A DNA stretch of 64,000 bases from Onchidella celtica (lineage: Eukaryota > Mollusca > Gastropoda > Systellommatophora > Onchidiidae). Shown piece by piece: positions 24,775 through 36,087 of this stretch. Position numbers and translations under genes: made by a program. The first letter of the stretch is position 1. Every line of letters starts with the position of its first letter. The stretch covers positions 27,828,514 through 27,892,513 of the forward strand of contig OZ007582.1 in assembly GCA_963931925.1 (NCBI GenBank), written 5' to 3'. The notes beneath the pieces are model-generated. The model saw only the letters and a program-made list of their open reading frames with translations. It had not been told where the DNA came from and searched no databases.

Positions 24775-25165
24775 ACCAGACGACAATGGCAAATATTCCT
24801 CATATCATTTTGACCAGTAAATGAATAATTAAATGCTTGAAAATACTGAACTTATAGTTGTACCACATTAGACAGAAGCCCAGGGCATACACAATATTTG
24901 AATTCGATCTGTTTCTAAATATAATATATATCTGTAAATGGTGAATCTGCGATTGATTAATGAATACACTGAGATGCGATTTCTTGACGTCTTTTTTTTT
25001 TAGAGGACATGCTTGAAGTTATTCTGTGTCTCTGCGGAACTGTTTGTGTGTTGGGGCGGGGGGGGGGGGGGGGGAAGACTCATTTCACTTGTGTGGACAA
25101 TGTTAAAAAAAACCCTGTGAAATAGTTTGTTTTTTCAGTTGATTTGTTGACGACCTCACCATCTG
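24775..25165. repeat. dispersed repeat, left copy beside the 45-bp array
   Basis: It shares GACAATGGCAAATATTCCTC and downstream blocks with 26885-27115. The two diverged copies bracket the 45-bp minisatellite. A G18 tract at about 25058 lies inside. The 24901-25000 stretch is AT-rich. Confidence 0.6.
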
Positions 25166-25385
25166 AGTTCAGAATTTGACATTTTCCACGTCCATGTTGG
25201 TATTTGCCTCGGTCGTTTGGCGCACTGGTGAAAATTATGTTTGGATGAAAGTAGGGTCAGGGGCTATCTATAAAGTATATACGCTCGGAGAGAAGGGCTT
25301 GGGGGTTGCCCCTAGGATATGTAAAGCATACGGGGGGGGGGGGAGGGGCTAGTGGTTGCCCAAAGCAGTTTGAAAGCATTCAGGG

Positions 25386-26270
25386 GGGAGGGTGCCCCTA
25401 GCATAAGAAAGCATACGCGGGGAGAGGATGGGGATATGCCCCTAACAAATGAAAAGCATACGTGGGGAGAGGATGGGGATATGCCCCTAACAAATGAAAA
25501 GTATACGTGTGGAGAGGATGGGGATATGCCCCTAACAAATGAAAAGCATACGTGGGGAGAGGATGGGGATATGCCCCTAACAAATGAAAAGCATACGTGG
25601 GGAGAGGATGGGGATATGCCCCTAACAAATGAAAAGCATACGTGGGGAGAGGATGGGGATATGCCCCTAACAAATGAAAAGCATACGTGGGGAGAGGATG
25701 GGGTATGCCCCTAACAAATGAAAAGCATACGTGGGGAGAGGATGGGGATATGCCCCTAACAAATGAAAAGCATACGTGGGGAGAGGATGGGGATATGCCC
25801 CTAACAAATGAAAAGCATACGCGGGAAGAGGATGGGGATATGCCCCTAACAAATGAAAAGCATACGCGGGGAGAGGATGGGGATATGCCCCTAACAAATG
25901 AAAAGCATACACGGGGAGAGGATGGGGATATGCCCCTAACAAATGAAAAGCATACGTAGGGAGAGGATGGGGATATGCCCCTAACAAATGAAAAGCATAC
26001 GTGGGGAGAGGATGGGGATATGCCCCTAGCAAAATGAAAAGCATATGTCTGGAGAGGATGGGGATATGCCCCTAGCAAATGAAAAGCATACGTGGGGAGA
26101 GGATGGGGATATGCCCCTAGCAAAATGAAAAGCATACGTGGGGAGAGGATGGGGATATGCCCCTAGCAAAATGAAAAGCATACGTGGGGAGAGGATGAGG
26201 ATATGCCCCTAGCAAAATGAACAGCATACGTGGGGAGAGGATGGGGCCCTAGCATATGAAACGCGTACAA
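25386..26270. repeat. 45-bp minisatellite, about 19 units
   Basis: The unit is GCATACGTGGGGAGAGGATG plus GGGATATGCCCCTAACAAAT plus GAAAA, very uniform in the centre and decaying at both edges (CAAAATG variants after 26030). Because 45 is divisible by three, frames stay open on both strands. Plus gives a 15-residue repeat with GEDGDMPLTNEK; minus gives one with GAYPHPLPTYA. No promoter or splice evidence supports translation. Confidence 0.95.
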
Positions 26271-26509
26271 TGGTGGTGGTGGTGGTGTGTGTGTATGGGA
26301 AGGGGGAGGGGCGCTCTTACGGTAATGAATTTAATAGTTTGGTTCTTTTTATTTATTTATTTTTTTTAACAAAATAGGTCGTAGGTTTATATAAAAAATT
26401 TTTAAAGACTTGAACCAAGTTTAAAATAGGAACATCTGCCATATGGGAGTGCAGCCAGTCTCCTCAAAACACAGGGCATATATATTGCAGAACTGCACAC
26501 TCTTCTCAA

Positions 26510-26665
26510 TACTACGAGAAACATATGGGCCCAAACCCACCGACCTGAATGTCAAACTCTATGGTGCGGTGCCAGAACTGCAGAAAACTGTGGGATTTTC
26601 TTAAAGGAACAAAATCTGCAGATTTAGATTTGACGAACGAAAGAAGAAGAAGAAGAATATAAAAT
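26510..26665 (+). repeat. SINE-like repeat with (GAA)n tail
   Basis: It shares about 150 bp with the reverse complement of 32205-32375, including CCCACCGACCTGAATGTCAA and CAGAACTGCAGAAAA. Both end in GAAGAAGAAGAAG. A simple-repeat 3' tail suggests a SINE or LINE-mobilised fragment. No A/B boxes were recognised. Confidence 0.55.
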
Positions 26666-26884
26666 TAAATATGTAGGCTGTGATTCTACTGAAACGGTCA
26701 GAATGAATGGTCTGTTCAAAATGCCTCTTAAAGTTTCAAATTATCACGCTCTTATCATGAACATGCAACATATTAATGGCCGTGCGCTCGCACAAGTGGG
26801 CACGGGGATTGCAGCCAAGTGTATGAAAAGTGCACAGCCATGTCTAACTGCCCCGTCCGTGTGTTTACAACATGAGATATTCTT

Positions 26885-27115
26885 TTGCGTGATGACAATG
26901 GCAAATATTCCTCTTAGCATTCTGACAGCTGAATAAGTCATTAAATGTACTTGAAATAGTGAATTCTTAGTCATAGTAAATAAAACAGAAGTATTAAATT
27001 TACGGTGCTTGAACCTAGAACTGGTCCTAAATATATACGTAATCGGTGAATTTGGAGAAGGGGGAATGTTAGTCAAACATCGAGCGTACGTGCTTCACGG
27101 ATGACCCCTCACCGC
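26885..27115. repeat. dispersed repeat, right copy beside the 45-bp array
   Basis: A diverged copy of the left-flank repeat (see 24.8 kb). It starts GACAATGGCAAATATTCCTC and is followed by similar blocks. Sequence 26700-26860 is also related to 57220-57300. Confidence 0.55.
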
Positions 27116-27318
27116 TTGAGTACAGAAAACATGGCCCTAATTAGCCCACGTTTTTGAAGCAATGACGCAGCAAACTCCTTTGTATGTCATGTAAATAAAT
27201 ACATCGCGCATGAGGCCAGATTTTTTGCAGCTGTTAACCAAACGTGGCTTTCATTTTGTTTGTATGTTTGTTTTTCATGGTGATTTGAACATGCCGAGGC
27301 GCGCACACCAGCCTAGTT

Positions 27319-27946
27319 TGATCAACCGTCTGGTTGGGTGGTGACCTCACCACATTGAGTTCTAGTGAGACTTTGCGCTCCAGACAACTATACCTAATTG
27401 GATCTCATGGAAACTCAGTGCCGTGACGTCACCACATTGAGTTTTAGTGAGACTTTGCGCTCCAGCCAACTGTACCTAACTGGATCTCATTGAAACTCAG
27501 TGCCCTGACGTCACCACATTGAATTTTAGTGAGAGTTTGCGCTCCAGCCAACTATACCTAACTGGATCTCATTGAAACTCAGTGCCGTGACGTCACCACA
27601 TTGAGTTTTAGTGAGACTTTGCGCTCCAGCCAACTATACCTAACTGGATCTCATGGAAACTCAGTGCCCTGACGTCACCACATTGAGTTTTAGTGAGACC
27701 TTGCGCTCCAGCCAACTATACCTAACTGGATCTCATTGAAACTCAGTGCCCTGACGTCACCACATTGAATTTTAGTGAGACTTTGCGCTCCAGCCAACTA
27801 TACCTAACTGGATCTCATTGAAACTCAGTGCCCTGACGTCACCACATTGAGTTTTAGTGAGACTTTGCGCTCCAGCCAACTATACCTAACTGGATCTCAT
27901 TGAAACTCAATGCCGTGACGTCACCATCCAACTGGTCGGTGGGTCG
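27319..27946. mobile_element. MITE with an expanded 82-bp internal tandem array
   Basis: Imperfect inverted ends (CTGGTTGGGTGGTGAC, and reverse complement CCAGTTGGATGGTGAC) bracket seven exact 82-bp units from 27343. Each unit contains inverted halves (GAGTTTTAGTGAGA and TCTCATTGAAACTC) and a TGACGTCA palindrome at its boundary. A single-unit relative is at 60203-60331. A hAT-type terminus, GTTGAGAACCACTG, follows at about 27960. Confidence 0.8.
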
Positions 27947-28335
27947 ACATGGCCCAAGTTGAGAACCACTGGTCTAGCATAATATTGAATAATTATACTT
28001 ACGGTATTTTCCCATACCTCAGCCGTATGAGATGTAACAGCCTGAAGATGATACAGGAGATCGATAGCTCGAGCTTTAATCAATAGGGTTTTTAATTTTA
28101 AACATTCGCCTTGGCGGTACGTGGACACTGTGACACAGATGGCGCCCCTCATTGACCATAGTCTTTCCCTTCCTCCTCTCCTCCTCTCCCCCTCATCCCC
28201 CCCACTCCCCCACTTCCCCGAAACCGTGGGATCTTTGGATGACAGCACATAAGAATATTAATTGTTTGAAAGGGATTACGCTCACATTAATTTTGTGCTC
28301 TCCCTACTTTATTATCCAGTTTTTCCAGTTTTCAA

Positions 28336-28337
28336 TT

Positions 28338-28372
<35 letters not shown>

Positions 28373-28374
28373 CC

Positions 28375-28418
<44 letters not shown>

Positions 28419-28500
28419 CGTCCGTCCGCCCGCCCGCCCATCCATCCTTCCATCCATCCATCCATCCATCCATCCATCTATCTATCTATCTATCTATCTG

Positions 28501-28547
<47 letters not shown>

Positions 28548-28790
28548 GTGTTTCTCTCTGTCTCTCTCATTTCTGTCGGCTCTCTAGGTTTTTTCTCTGT
28601 GTGTCTCTCTCTCGCACTCGTTCTCTTTCTTTCTGTCTCACTCTCTGTCTCTGTCTGTCCGTCTCTCTCTCTCTCTCTGTCTGCTGTCTAGGTTTCTCCT
28701 CTGTGTCTCGGGTCTTTCCCACTCATTCTTTTTCTTTCTCTCTCACTCTCTGTCTCTCTCTCTCTGAAACACACACACACACACACATAC
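28336..28790. repeat. compound TCTA/TCTG/TCCG/TCCA microsatellite and CT-rich tract
   Basis: Tetranucleotide array to about 28548, then CT-rich sequence and (CA)n to 28790. The long frames across it are artefacts. Confidence 0.93.
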
Positions 28791-29387
28791 ACGCGCTCGT
28801 GAAATGACGGAAAACACTACAGGAATGAGGCTCACACGATGCAACAAGTTCCAAAGTCCTATTTATAAAAATCAGGCACCTGAAAATAATCTTTTTACCA
28901 GTCTGTGCCAGGAACATAAGTGTCCCTGTCTTAAGTGGATGTGGTGCTGGAGAAAGAGGAGGGGGGGGGGGCATGGAGCAGTCCAGTGTCAAGTTCACGC
29001 TTGTTTTCTTCTTTTTCTTATGCCATTTCCATTTCTCACTTTTGTGCCAGAGTCAGTTTCATGGCAAGAAAATGCTTGTATTCGTGAATCCTTGCAATAA
29101 GGAGAGGGGGGGGGGGCTGCTAAACCTACAGGTCTCAGATCAGAGAACATAATTATTCTACTATCCAAGAATAATTGTGTTAGTTAAAAACAACAACTGT
29201 AAACAATCATAAACACAAAACAAACACATGCGGCGGAAGTAAATCAGAGACTGGAAGATGTTATTGTTGTTGTTGTTGTTGCAGTTTTATCTCATTGCAC
29301 ACTGTTGTGATGTTAGAATATTTTGAACTACATAGTACTGAAGAATGCCTAATTACATGTATTACTGCCCGCCGGAGGGGCAAAACG

Positions 29388-29637
29388 CAGCCTCAGTTGT
29401 TTCCTCTGTCTCCATTTTCAGAACAAACTGGAGACCTTTCAGTTTGTAGAAGAGTTATAACAAATGCACACTTTCACACTTGTTTAAAATGCTCTGTGGC
29501 ACTTATGAAGCTGTTTCACAGTTCTGATTTACTCTCACTCCTTATTAATATCATAAGTCTAAAGCCGCAAACGTTTAATGTCGAATTTGTCAGTTGTGCA
29601 AAAAGTGGAGATGGAGCAAAACAAGACCTGAGGTCGC
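29388..29637. mobile_element. MITE family 'GCGACCTCAGTT', copy 1
   Basis: Begins near GCAGCCTCAGTTG and ends CCTGAGGTCGC. It shares TCTCCATTTTC, AAACTGGAGACCTTT and AAGCTGTTTCACAGTT with 44060-44303. The 186-codon frame over this repeat is not considered a gene. Confidence 0.75.
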
Positions 29638-30674
29638 TAAAAGTAAGTTCTAATGTACTTGACGCAATGGCGAGATGTGTTTTAAAAAAAATAATAATAA
29701 TAAAGTTGGGATTGACTCTTCCCCCCCCCCCTCTCTCCCTCAGTGCCCCCCCCCCACCCCAGCTTGAAACCGGGTCAAAAATAAGCTCAAACAGTTGTAA
29801 AAAAAAAAAAAAAAACTGGTTTGGTCAAAACACAGATATTGCCAATGACAACTGACCCCGTTCTCCTTGACTCAAAAAAATCCACCTGACAAACAGCAAG
29901 CTTTCGAGTTCTCCCAAATGTCGATGTGAGACATTCCGTCAGCTGCAAAAGAAGAGATAGAGAGAGAGAGAGAGAAAAGGAAGGGTAGTGGCGGGAGAGA
30001 GGGAGAGAGCACAAATAATATAATTCTTGAAATACGAGCGATGTATACATTTAACGTGTATTACGAATGCCTAATTGTGACAAAAACGGGTTCGTTAGAA
30101 ACAAAAACTCACAATTGATGTAACTCAAAACTGTAAGCTCTGTTTTTGTCAGTCAAAGTGATTCTTTAGTTACTTTGTTTTGTGTGTTTATTTGTCTGTT
30201 TGTTTGTTTGTTTGTTTGTTTCAGCATAGCAACTGGTTTTTTTGTTTTAATAATTGACAATGCAAAAACAGTGATAGAGATTGAGAATAAAAGGTAACAA
30301 GTGAAATACTTGAATATTTATAATACATCGATCTCATTCCTCTGTTATTTCCAAAATGTTTTCAAACAACACAAACACCTTAATATAAGATATTATTATA
30401 AAGCGGGGAAGATTAAACTAGGTCACGACAGAACATTTCCATGCAGAAAGAAACAAACGAGAAAAAAAACTGCACTCGCCCTAGCTATTTCAGGTGTAAT
30501 GTTCCAATAATGCACCCTAGACACGCTGGAACGACATTTGCGTGACTTTGCTTACGGTCTGAATTACTGTCATTTCGTCTTTTTTTTTTTTTTTTTCAAA
30601 CACAACATGGCTATTTTCTTTTGATCACTGACTCCCGGTGTATGTTTGTGATTTTTGTCTCGTTCATTCTAGAA

Positions 30675-31253
30675 TAGTGGTTCTTAAAGTCCCAGGCCAC
30701 AATCTCTTTCCCTTCCGATCCCAAGTTTGTTCAATTCGTAACCCGTTTTTATGTGAATATTTTTTTTTCACCATTACAAATATACTTTTACAGTGGTACT
30801 TACTGGAACATTTCATGAAACCAAAGGCCTTAATTCACTGCAGTCAGATGAAAGAAGAAATCCTTGATACAATGAGTCATAAAACCTTTATTTGATTTAA
30901 TGCCTAATACACAGTGTATAATACATTCGTTCCCAGTTCGGAGGCCGGTCCTCTCACTGAAAATCCTCCCCAATTCCTCCCTGGCCAAATTCCTCCCTGA
31001 GATTTGAAATTCTTACACAGGAAGCTAAGGGAGGCGAGGGGGAAGGGAGGGATGAGGAGAACACCTTACCATGTCACTCTGCGTGTGCCCATTGTGGAGG
31101 TTATTGAGTTCTGATGTATATTTATGTAATGGTGCGTAAGATGTACATACCATTATATTATGTGCTCATAAAGCTCTGCGAAAGAGAAATTCTTTCGTGG
31201 GATAATATAGTGATTTTTATTTTATCTGTGTGCCTCCCTTTTGAGAATCACTG
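30675..31253. mobile_element. hAT-like MITE with 8-bp target duplication
   Basis: Termini TAGTGGTTCTTAAAG and TTTTGAGAATCACTG are inverted repeats. The flanks TTCTAGAA (30667-30674) and TCCTAGAA (31254-31261) match at 7 of 8, as expected for an old hAT insertion. No open frame encodes a transposase. Confidence 0.72.
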
Positions 31254-34224
31254 TCCTAGAAGTTGAATCAATACGAATTATTGTGTTATGTCACAAATCT
31301 CGGGCAGTACTTTGCAAGAGGTGAAATACCGTCCTAGTGTGGATATTGATATCTGTCACTCCGAAAAATGTAAATATTTCTTGTATGTTAACAGGCAAAA
31401 AAATCGTCTCCTCCATTCATACCACAAAGCAGATAGATTCATAGATTCAGAAACCAATGGATCTAAAGACTTTTGTTAGGGGACCGTCGTATTTTAAATG
31501 GAAAGTTATTGGCCCATTGCGCATAACGGCCGTCTTTGATGTAAGGACCGAAACATCACCATGGCGATTGTAGCATTGATTTTGATTCGTTAGCTGATTT
31601 GTATTGGGAGCACTTGAGGCGTCGCGAACCAAACGGCAGAGAGCTAAAAGTAGTTGACTACAGTAAACAATTACACGTGTGTACATGCACATGGGAGACG
31701 TTCGGTCAATTCTTTCACTGCACTTCCATTCCCTTGTTTACATGGATGGTAGGGAATCTGACCAGCTTGGATCCATCCTTTCCACCCCTGTCATGACAAT
31801 CAACTGCAATGCAACCAGCAGGTATTTTAACCACTTAGACATATATCTCGAAGTTACACTCATCAGCTGATCCACCGGCCATCTTGGGTGTCAGAAAAAC
31901 AAAACAAAAATATTCTGTGACGTCATTCGCAATGGGCCTATAGCCCAACAGTGCATTCAGTAGTTTCTCTATTCGGCTTTGTTATTAAACAACGATCCTT
32001 TAGCAATAGTCGGTACTAATGAGGGGGGGGGAGTAAAATTTTAGGGTTTGAGTTCGGAGAAAGCACGACGACACGATAACGTCTGTATTGTGCAGCCACA
32101 GAATTTTTTGGGATTTCAGGGCGGAAATCTTCCATCTTAGCGAAAAAGACCAGAGGCGTGTTCAGTTTGCGAAGGCAGCCTTCTGGGAGATTTCGCGGCG
32201 CCCACACAGCACATTTGTGTCTGGCAGACACTCTTCTTCTTCTTCTTTCGTTCACCAAATCTAAATCCGCAGATTTGTTCTTTCAAAGAAAATCTACGGT
32301 TTTCTGCAGTTCTGGCAGAGCACCATAGAGTTTGACATTCAGGTCGGTGGGTTTGGGCCAATATGTTTCTCAATGAACGGACTGCCTTGCGTCTGCTTCA
32401 TTTTCCAATAATTATAACAATATGTGGCACGCATAATCGGGAGACGATTTGATTCACGCAAGTACAGAAATGTAAGGAAAAAACATGATATTGTTGTAAA
32501 ACTTAGGATTTTAGTGAAGACTGGTGGTTCAGTCAAGGTGTTTAAGAAGGTTAATTGTGAAAAGAGGAGCGTGGTTTTGAAGCCTATGGGCGCAGCCATT
32601 GGAAAACGGCGTCATTTTGAATTCTATATTGGACGCCATATTGGCAAACTGCGTCCATTTTGAATTCTGTCGGAGTGGCCCAAGGAGCTTATGGGGTGGC
32701 CAGATTGGTAAATTCTGGCAGGCACCTCGCAACGCTGCCACGCGCTCCCCCAGCAGACAACTTTCAGCGGCTGCCTTTTATGTAGATAGTTCGCGCAGAA
32801 CGGTGCGCATGCAAGGTGCCCACACAAGTGAACACGCCTCAGGTCCAGAGAGCCTGTCACACTCAGAAATTAGAGTAGCCTACGTGGAAATCACTAAATT
32901 TACCCAGCCAAGTCCATTATTGTATGTAGTAATTGGAAGTGACCAGTCATACATAAGAAATATTTGTGGGAAGGTTAAATCTGTTATTGTTATATATCTG
33001 CAACCAAAACACGGGCATAGTTTGGCTGCTATGTTCTCCATAGGAAACAATTTGCAGAACAAACTTAAATTCACCATTACATTTTTGTGTAGAAGGGTGC
33101 CCTCTGGCGGGGGCGGGGTGGGTGTGTGTGTGGGGGGGGGGCGGGGTAATTGCCTCTTTTGCCTTCTCTCTTTTAATCCTGCCCTGCTGACATGGGGAAC
33201 AAAGCCATGAGGCTTGAATGTAAAAGGAAACAAGGCTTAAAATTTTAAGAACCGCTGGTGCAACCTCGATATATTGTGTTTGCGTTTTTTGTGACTGTGT
33301 AATTGCATGTCCTGTCTTTTAATGTGCAGTGTTCTTGGCTTACATTCAACTTTTTTGTGCTGGCATTCAAATCCTGTGTGTTCATTGTTGCTGCAGTTTG
33401 ATTTCTTGTGTTGTTGCTGTTGTTATTCAGAATAATTACAAGATCCACGTGGATGAGGGAAGTGTGTGTGTGTGTGTTGGGGTGGGGGGGGTGGGGTGTT
33501 GTATGGCTTTGAATTGTCGATTCAACTTCCTAAAAAGCCCTGTATGAGAGGGAAAAAAATATTCTAAGGACATATTTTGCTGCAACGTTCCTTTTGCCTA
33601 GTCTCTTCCCCCCCCCCCCCCACCCGCCCCACCGTCTTTGATATTTTCATTTTAAATCGTCGAGGTATACGCTCATTCGTTCACCCCCCCCCACCCTCCT
33701 CCATTCCTGTATAAGCGTATACGAAGAGAACTGACAAAAGATACATAGCTATCTCAAAGTTTACAAGAAAGAAAATCATTAATACTAACAATGGTACAAT
33801 CTGGAAATACTGAGTTTCTACAAAGTATAGAGCAGGCGGTACACTCCAGTCAAGTTTGTTTTGGCATCCATACTGTGGGAGGCCCCTCTTTCCGTCAACT
33901 GACCCAAGACTGACGCGCCGGAACTAGTGACTTGTTTCAGTTTTGCCAATGCGCGAGGGACCGTTTAACTCCAAAGATGACATCTCACACTAAAACCGGA
34001 TCAAAACAGACCCGCAGCTCAGTGCTTCACGTAAGGTTAAAGAAGACATAATTATTTCTGTCATTGTATTGAAAGTGGTGAAATGCGGATAAGTCCCACC
34101 TCCCAGCTACTAACCTTCACAGTACCATACTTTAATGGAGCAAGAGGAAGAGTTCTTGTTGGTTCCAAGCTCCACTTTTTGCGCACCTGAGAAATTCGAC
34201 GTTAAACATTATTTTATAGCTTTA
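31254..34224. other. no recognisable gene apart from listed repeats
   Basis: A pair of CATTTTGAATTCT words at about 32612/32657 mark a small direct repeat. G-rich tracts occur at 33115-33145 and 33478-33497, C-rich ones at 33608 and 33684. The 203-codon plus frame at 32599-33210 spans the direct repeat and a G-tract, and I do not support it. Confidence 0.5.
32205..32375 (-). repeat. SINE-like repeat with (GAA)n tail, second copy
   Basis: An inverted copy of the repeat at 26.5 kb. The tail is at the low-coordinate end (CTTCTTCTTCTTC at about 32230). Confidence 0.55.
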
Positions 34225-34394
34225 GTGATTATGATAAGGAGTTAGAAGAAATCGGAGCTGTGATACAGTTTGATAAGTGCCACAACGCATTTTAAACAAG
34301 TGTCACAGTGTGTGCTCGTTATACCCCTTCTACATACTAAAAGATCTCCAGTTTATCAGTAAACGGAGATAGAACAAACTGGAACTAAGGTCGC
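34225..34394. mobile_element. MITE family 'GCGACCTCAGTT', truncated inverted copy
   Basis: The reverse complement of the copies at 29.4 and 44.1 kb over about 165 bp (AAGTGCCACA, CTTCTACATACTAAAAG, CTCCAGTTT). It ends AACTAAGGTCGC. The other end is missing. Confidence 0.7.
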
Positions 34395-35267
34395 TGCGAC
34401 TAAGCACATAAACAACAAGAAATAAATAAAAAACAAAAAATGAATGCATTTTGGTCACGTACAGTCGAAATGAATGACCGGAAATCATCACTCTGTTGTA
34501 AGATGTTGGTAGAAAAATAAATAGTCTTTAAATATCACATTGACGTATTCTCAGAGTCAAGGGGTCAACTAGTTTATTATTATGGTAGTAGTAGTAGCTG
34601 CTAAGCCTGGGGAGGAGTCAGGCCGGAGGAGGACACTGGAGAAGAATGAAAGGTCCCATAATGTCAGATGTTTCCGTGTCACTGCCTAGCACGGGGTCAC
34701 GGCAAGGGTTAACAACGTTCTTGATCAGTGGTTCTCAGATGTCGGGGGGGGGGGGGGAGAAGGGGGTGAGGAGAGGTGGAGAGACCCGAATGTGAATAGT
34801 TGGAAATCTGTCATTTGTCGTGGAGGAAGAAAAAATAGTGGGGTTGGTGGAGAGGAGTCGAGACAGAATGATGACAGAGGAGACTTCATTATTGTCTTAA
34901 CATTGTCAGCACTGCTGTTGATTTTATTTTGTTAATTATCAATGATCAATGAAGTGACCCATAAACCAAATAATGATCATGGACACACAAAAAAAAGTAA
35001 CATGTGCAAAATCAATATGAAGTTTTAATTAGAAACGAAATGGAAGAAGTATGTTCGTTTTGTTTTGTTGTTGTTGTTGTTGTTATTTTTGGCACAAAAT
35101 TAGCCTGTCAGGCTAAAATCCGCTGCCTTAATTACTTAGGAATATTCCATATTGTGCCCCGGAGATCGAATTGTGAATGTTAAATGACCTAAGGCCTTGA
35201 TACCGGAGAATAAGAGAGAGAAAAGGAATGGGGGGGGGGGGGGAGAGAAAGACAGGGAGAGAGAAAG

Positions 35268-35405
35268 AGAGAGAGATGCAGTACTATTGTAAGCAACCAG
35301 GAAGGTGTTGATAACATAATGAAGCCAGTCGTTCCATGTTATGTACAGACAGGCAAGAGGTGTAAAAAAAATGTTTGTCCCTGAACCATAGTCTTCCGGA
35401 ATGAT
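35268..35405. repeat. dispersed repeat, copy 1 of 3
   Basis: It shares CGTTCCATGT, TGTACAGAC-GGCA, GTCCCTGAAC and ATAGTCTTCCGG with two tandem copies at 39996-40125 and 40137-40290. Confidence 0.7.
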
Positions 35406-35605
35406 GTTACGATATGTAACCGTCACGTCTATTCTTTGGAGTGGAATAAGTTCAACAAAGATTTTACGGACAGTTCTTTTTTAAATCACTTTTCAGCTGT
35501 GCAAACAGCGTCGAGAATATTGTCGTCTTGGCCCTGTGGCAAAGCCAGGGCGACTGATTGTATGAACAGGTCGTCAAAGAGGGATGGTACGGAAGAGGCA
35601 GAGGC

Positions 35606-35690
35606 GGACCTGTAAATTTGGGACCCTGAAGCTTGAACTGTTATGGGGCCTCTTCGTAACCAGCAACAGTAGGACAACATCAAATATTCA
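35606..35690. mobile_element. left part of a hAT-like repeat split by an LTR element
   Basis: It starts CAGAGGCGGACC, continues GGGACCCTGAAGCTTGAACT, and stops at the LTR. It resumes at 38331-38430 (ending TAGATCCGCCGCTG). The same sequence, uninterrupted, is at 61787-61965. Confidence 0.7.
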
Positions 35691-36087
35691 TGTGGTATGT
35701 GGTATTTTGGGATTCAGTATTTTGTCTTGAAGGAGCGTAGGAGCGTGTTCCAATCACAGTGCTTAACTGTGAGCGGCAGTTAGACTGACCCGCCCCCAAG
35801 ACCGTGGGAGGATGGGAAAGAATCGTATAAAACCCCGGGCCTGTCAAGCCCCAAGCACTGCGTCTCTTCCCCCAGTCGAGAGCAGGTGTGTGTGTTGTTG
35901 AATAAACGTCTTTTGTGCCCTACAATAGACTTATATTCTTCTTTGACAGTGTGAGCAGTTTTACCGCCCTGGCACGAACCGAGTGAATGTTGCGGCCTAA
36001 CCAGCCGCAGTAACAAGAGTGAAACCCCCATCAATGGTTCATCTACACCATACCTTCACCCCCACACTAGCACCATATTTTGTTACA
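35691..36087 (+). repeat. 5' LTR
   Basis: TATAAAA at 35826-35832 and AATAAA at 35901-35906 define U3-R-U5 on plus. The minus-strand frame inside is a shadow. Confidence 0.9.

Noticed and set aside
25352..26270. 45-bp array as a CRISPR-like repeat
   Set aside because: Units are contiguous with no unique spacers, in a eukaryotic context. It is a minisatellite.
29295..29855. 186-codon plus-strand frame
   Set aside because: Its centre is a MITE found at three places in the window, and its 3' part is poly-A/poly-C.
32599..33210. 203-codon plus-strand frame
   Set aside because: Spans a small direct repeat and a G-tract, has no motif, and an opposing frame of similar quality overlaps it.
34726..35130. 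hAT-like left end CAGTGGTTCTCAGATG followed by a G-run
   Set aside because: No matching right end or target duplication found, so no element is called.
35780..36034. 84-codon minus frame present twice (also 38019-38273)
   Set aside because: Duplicate only because it lies in the two LTRs, antisense to the LTR promoter.
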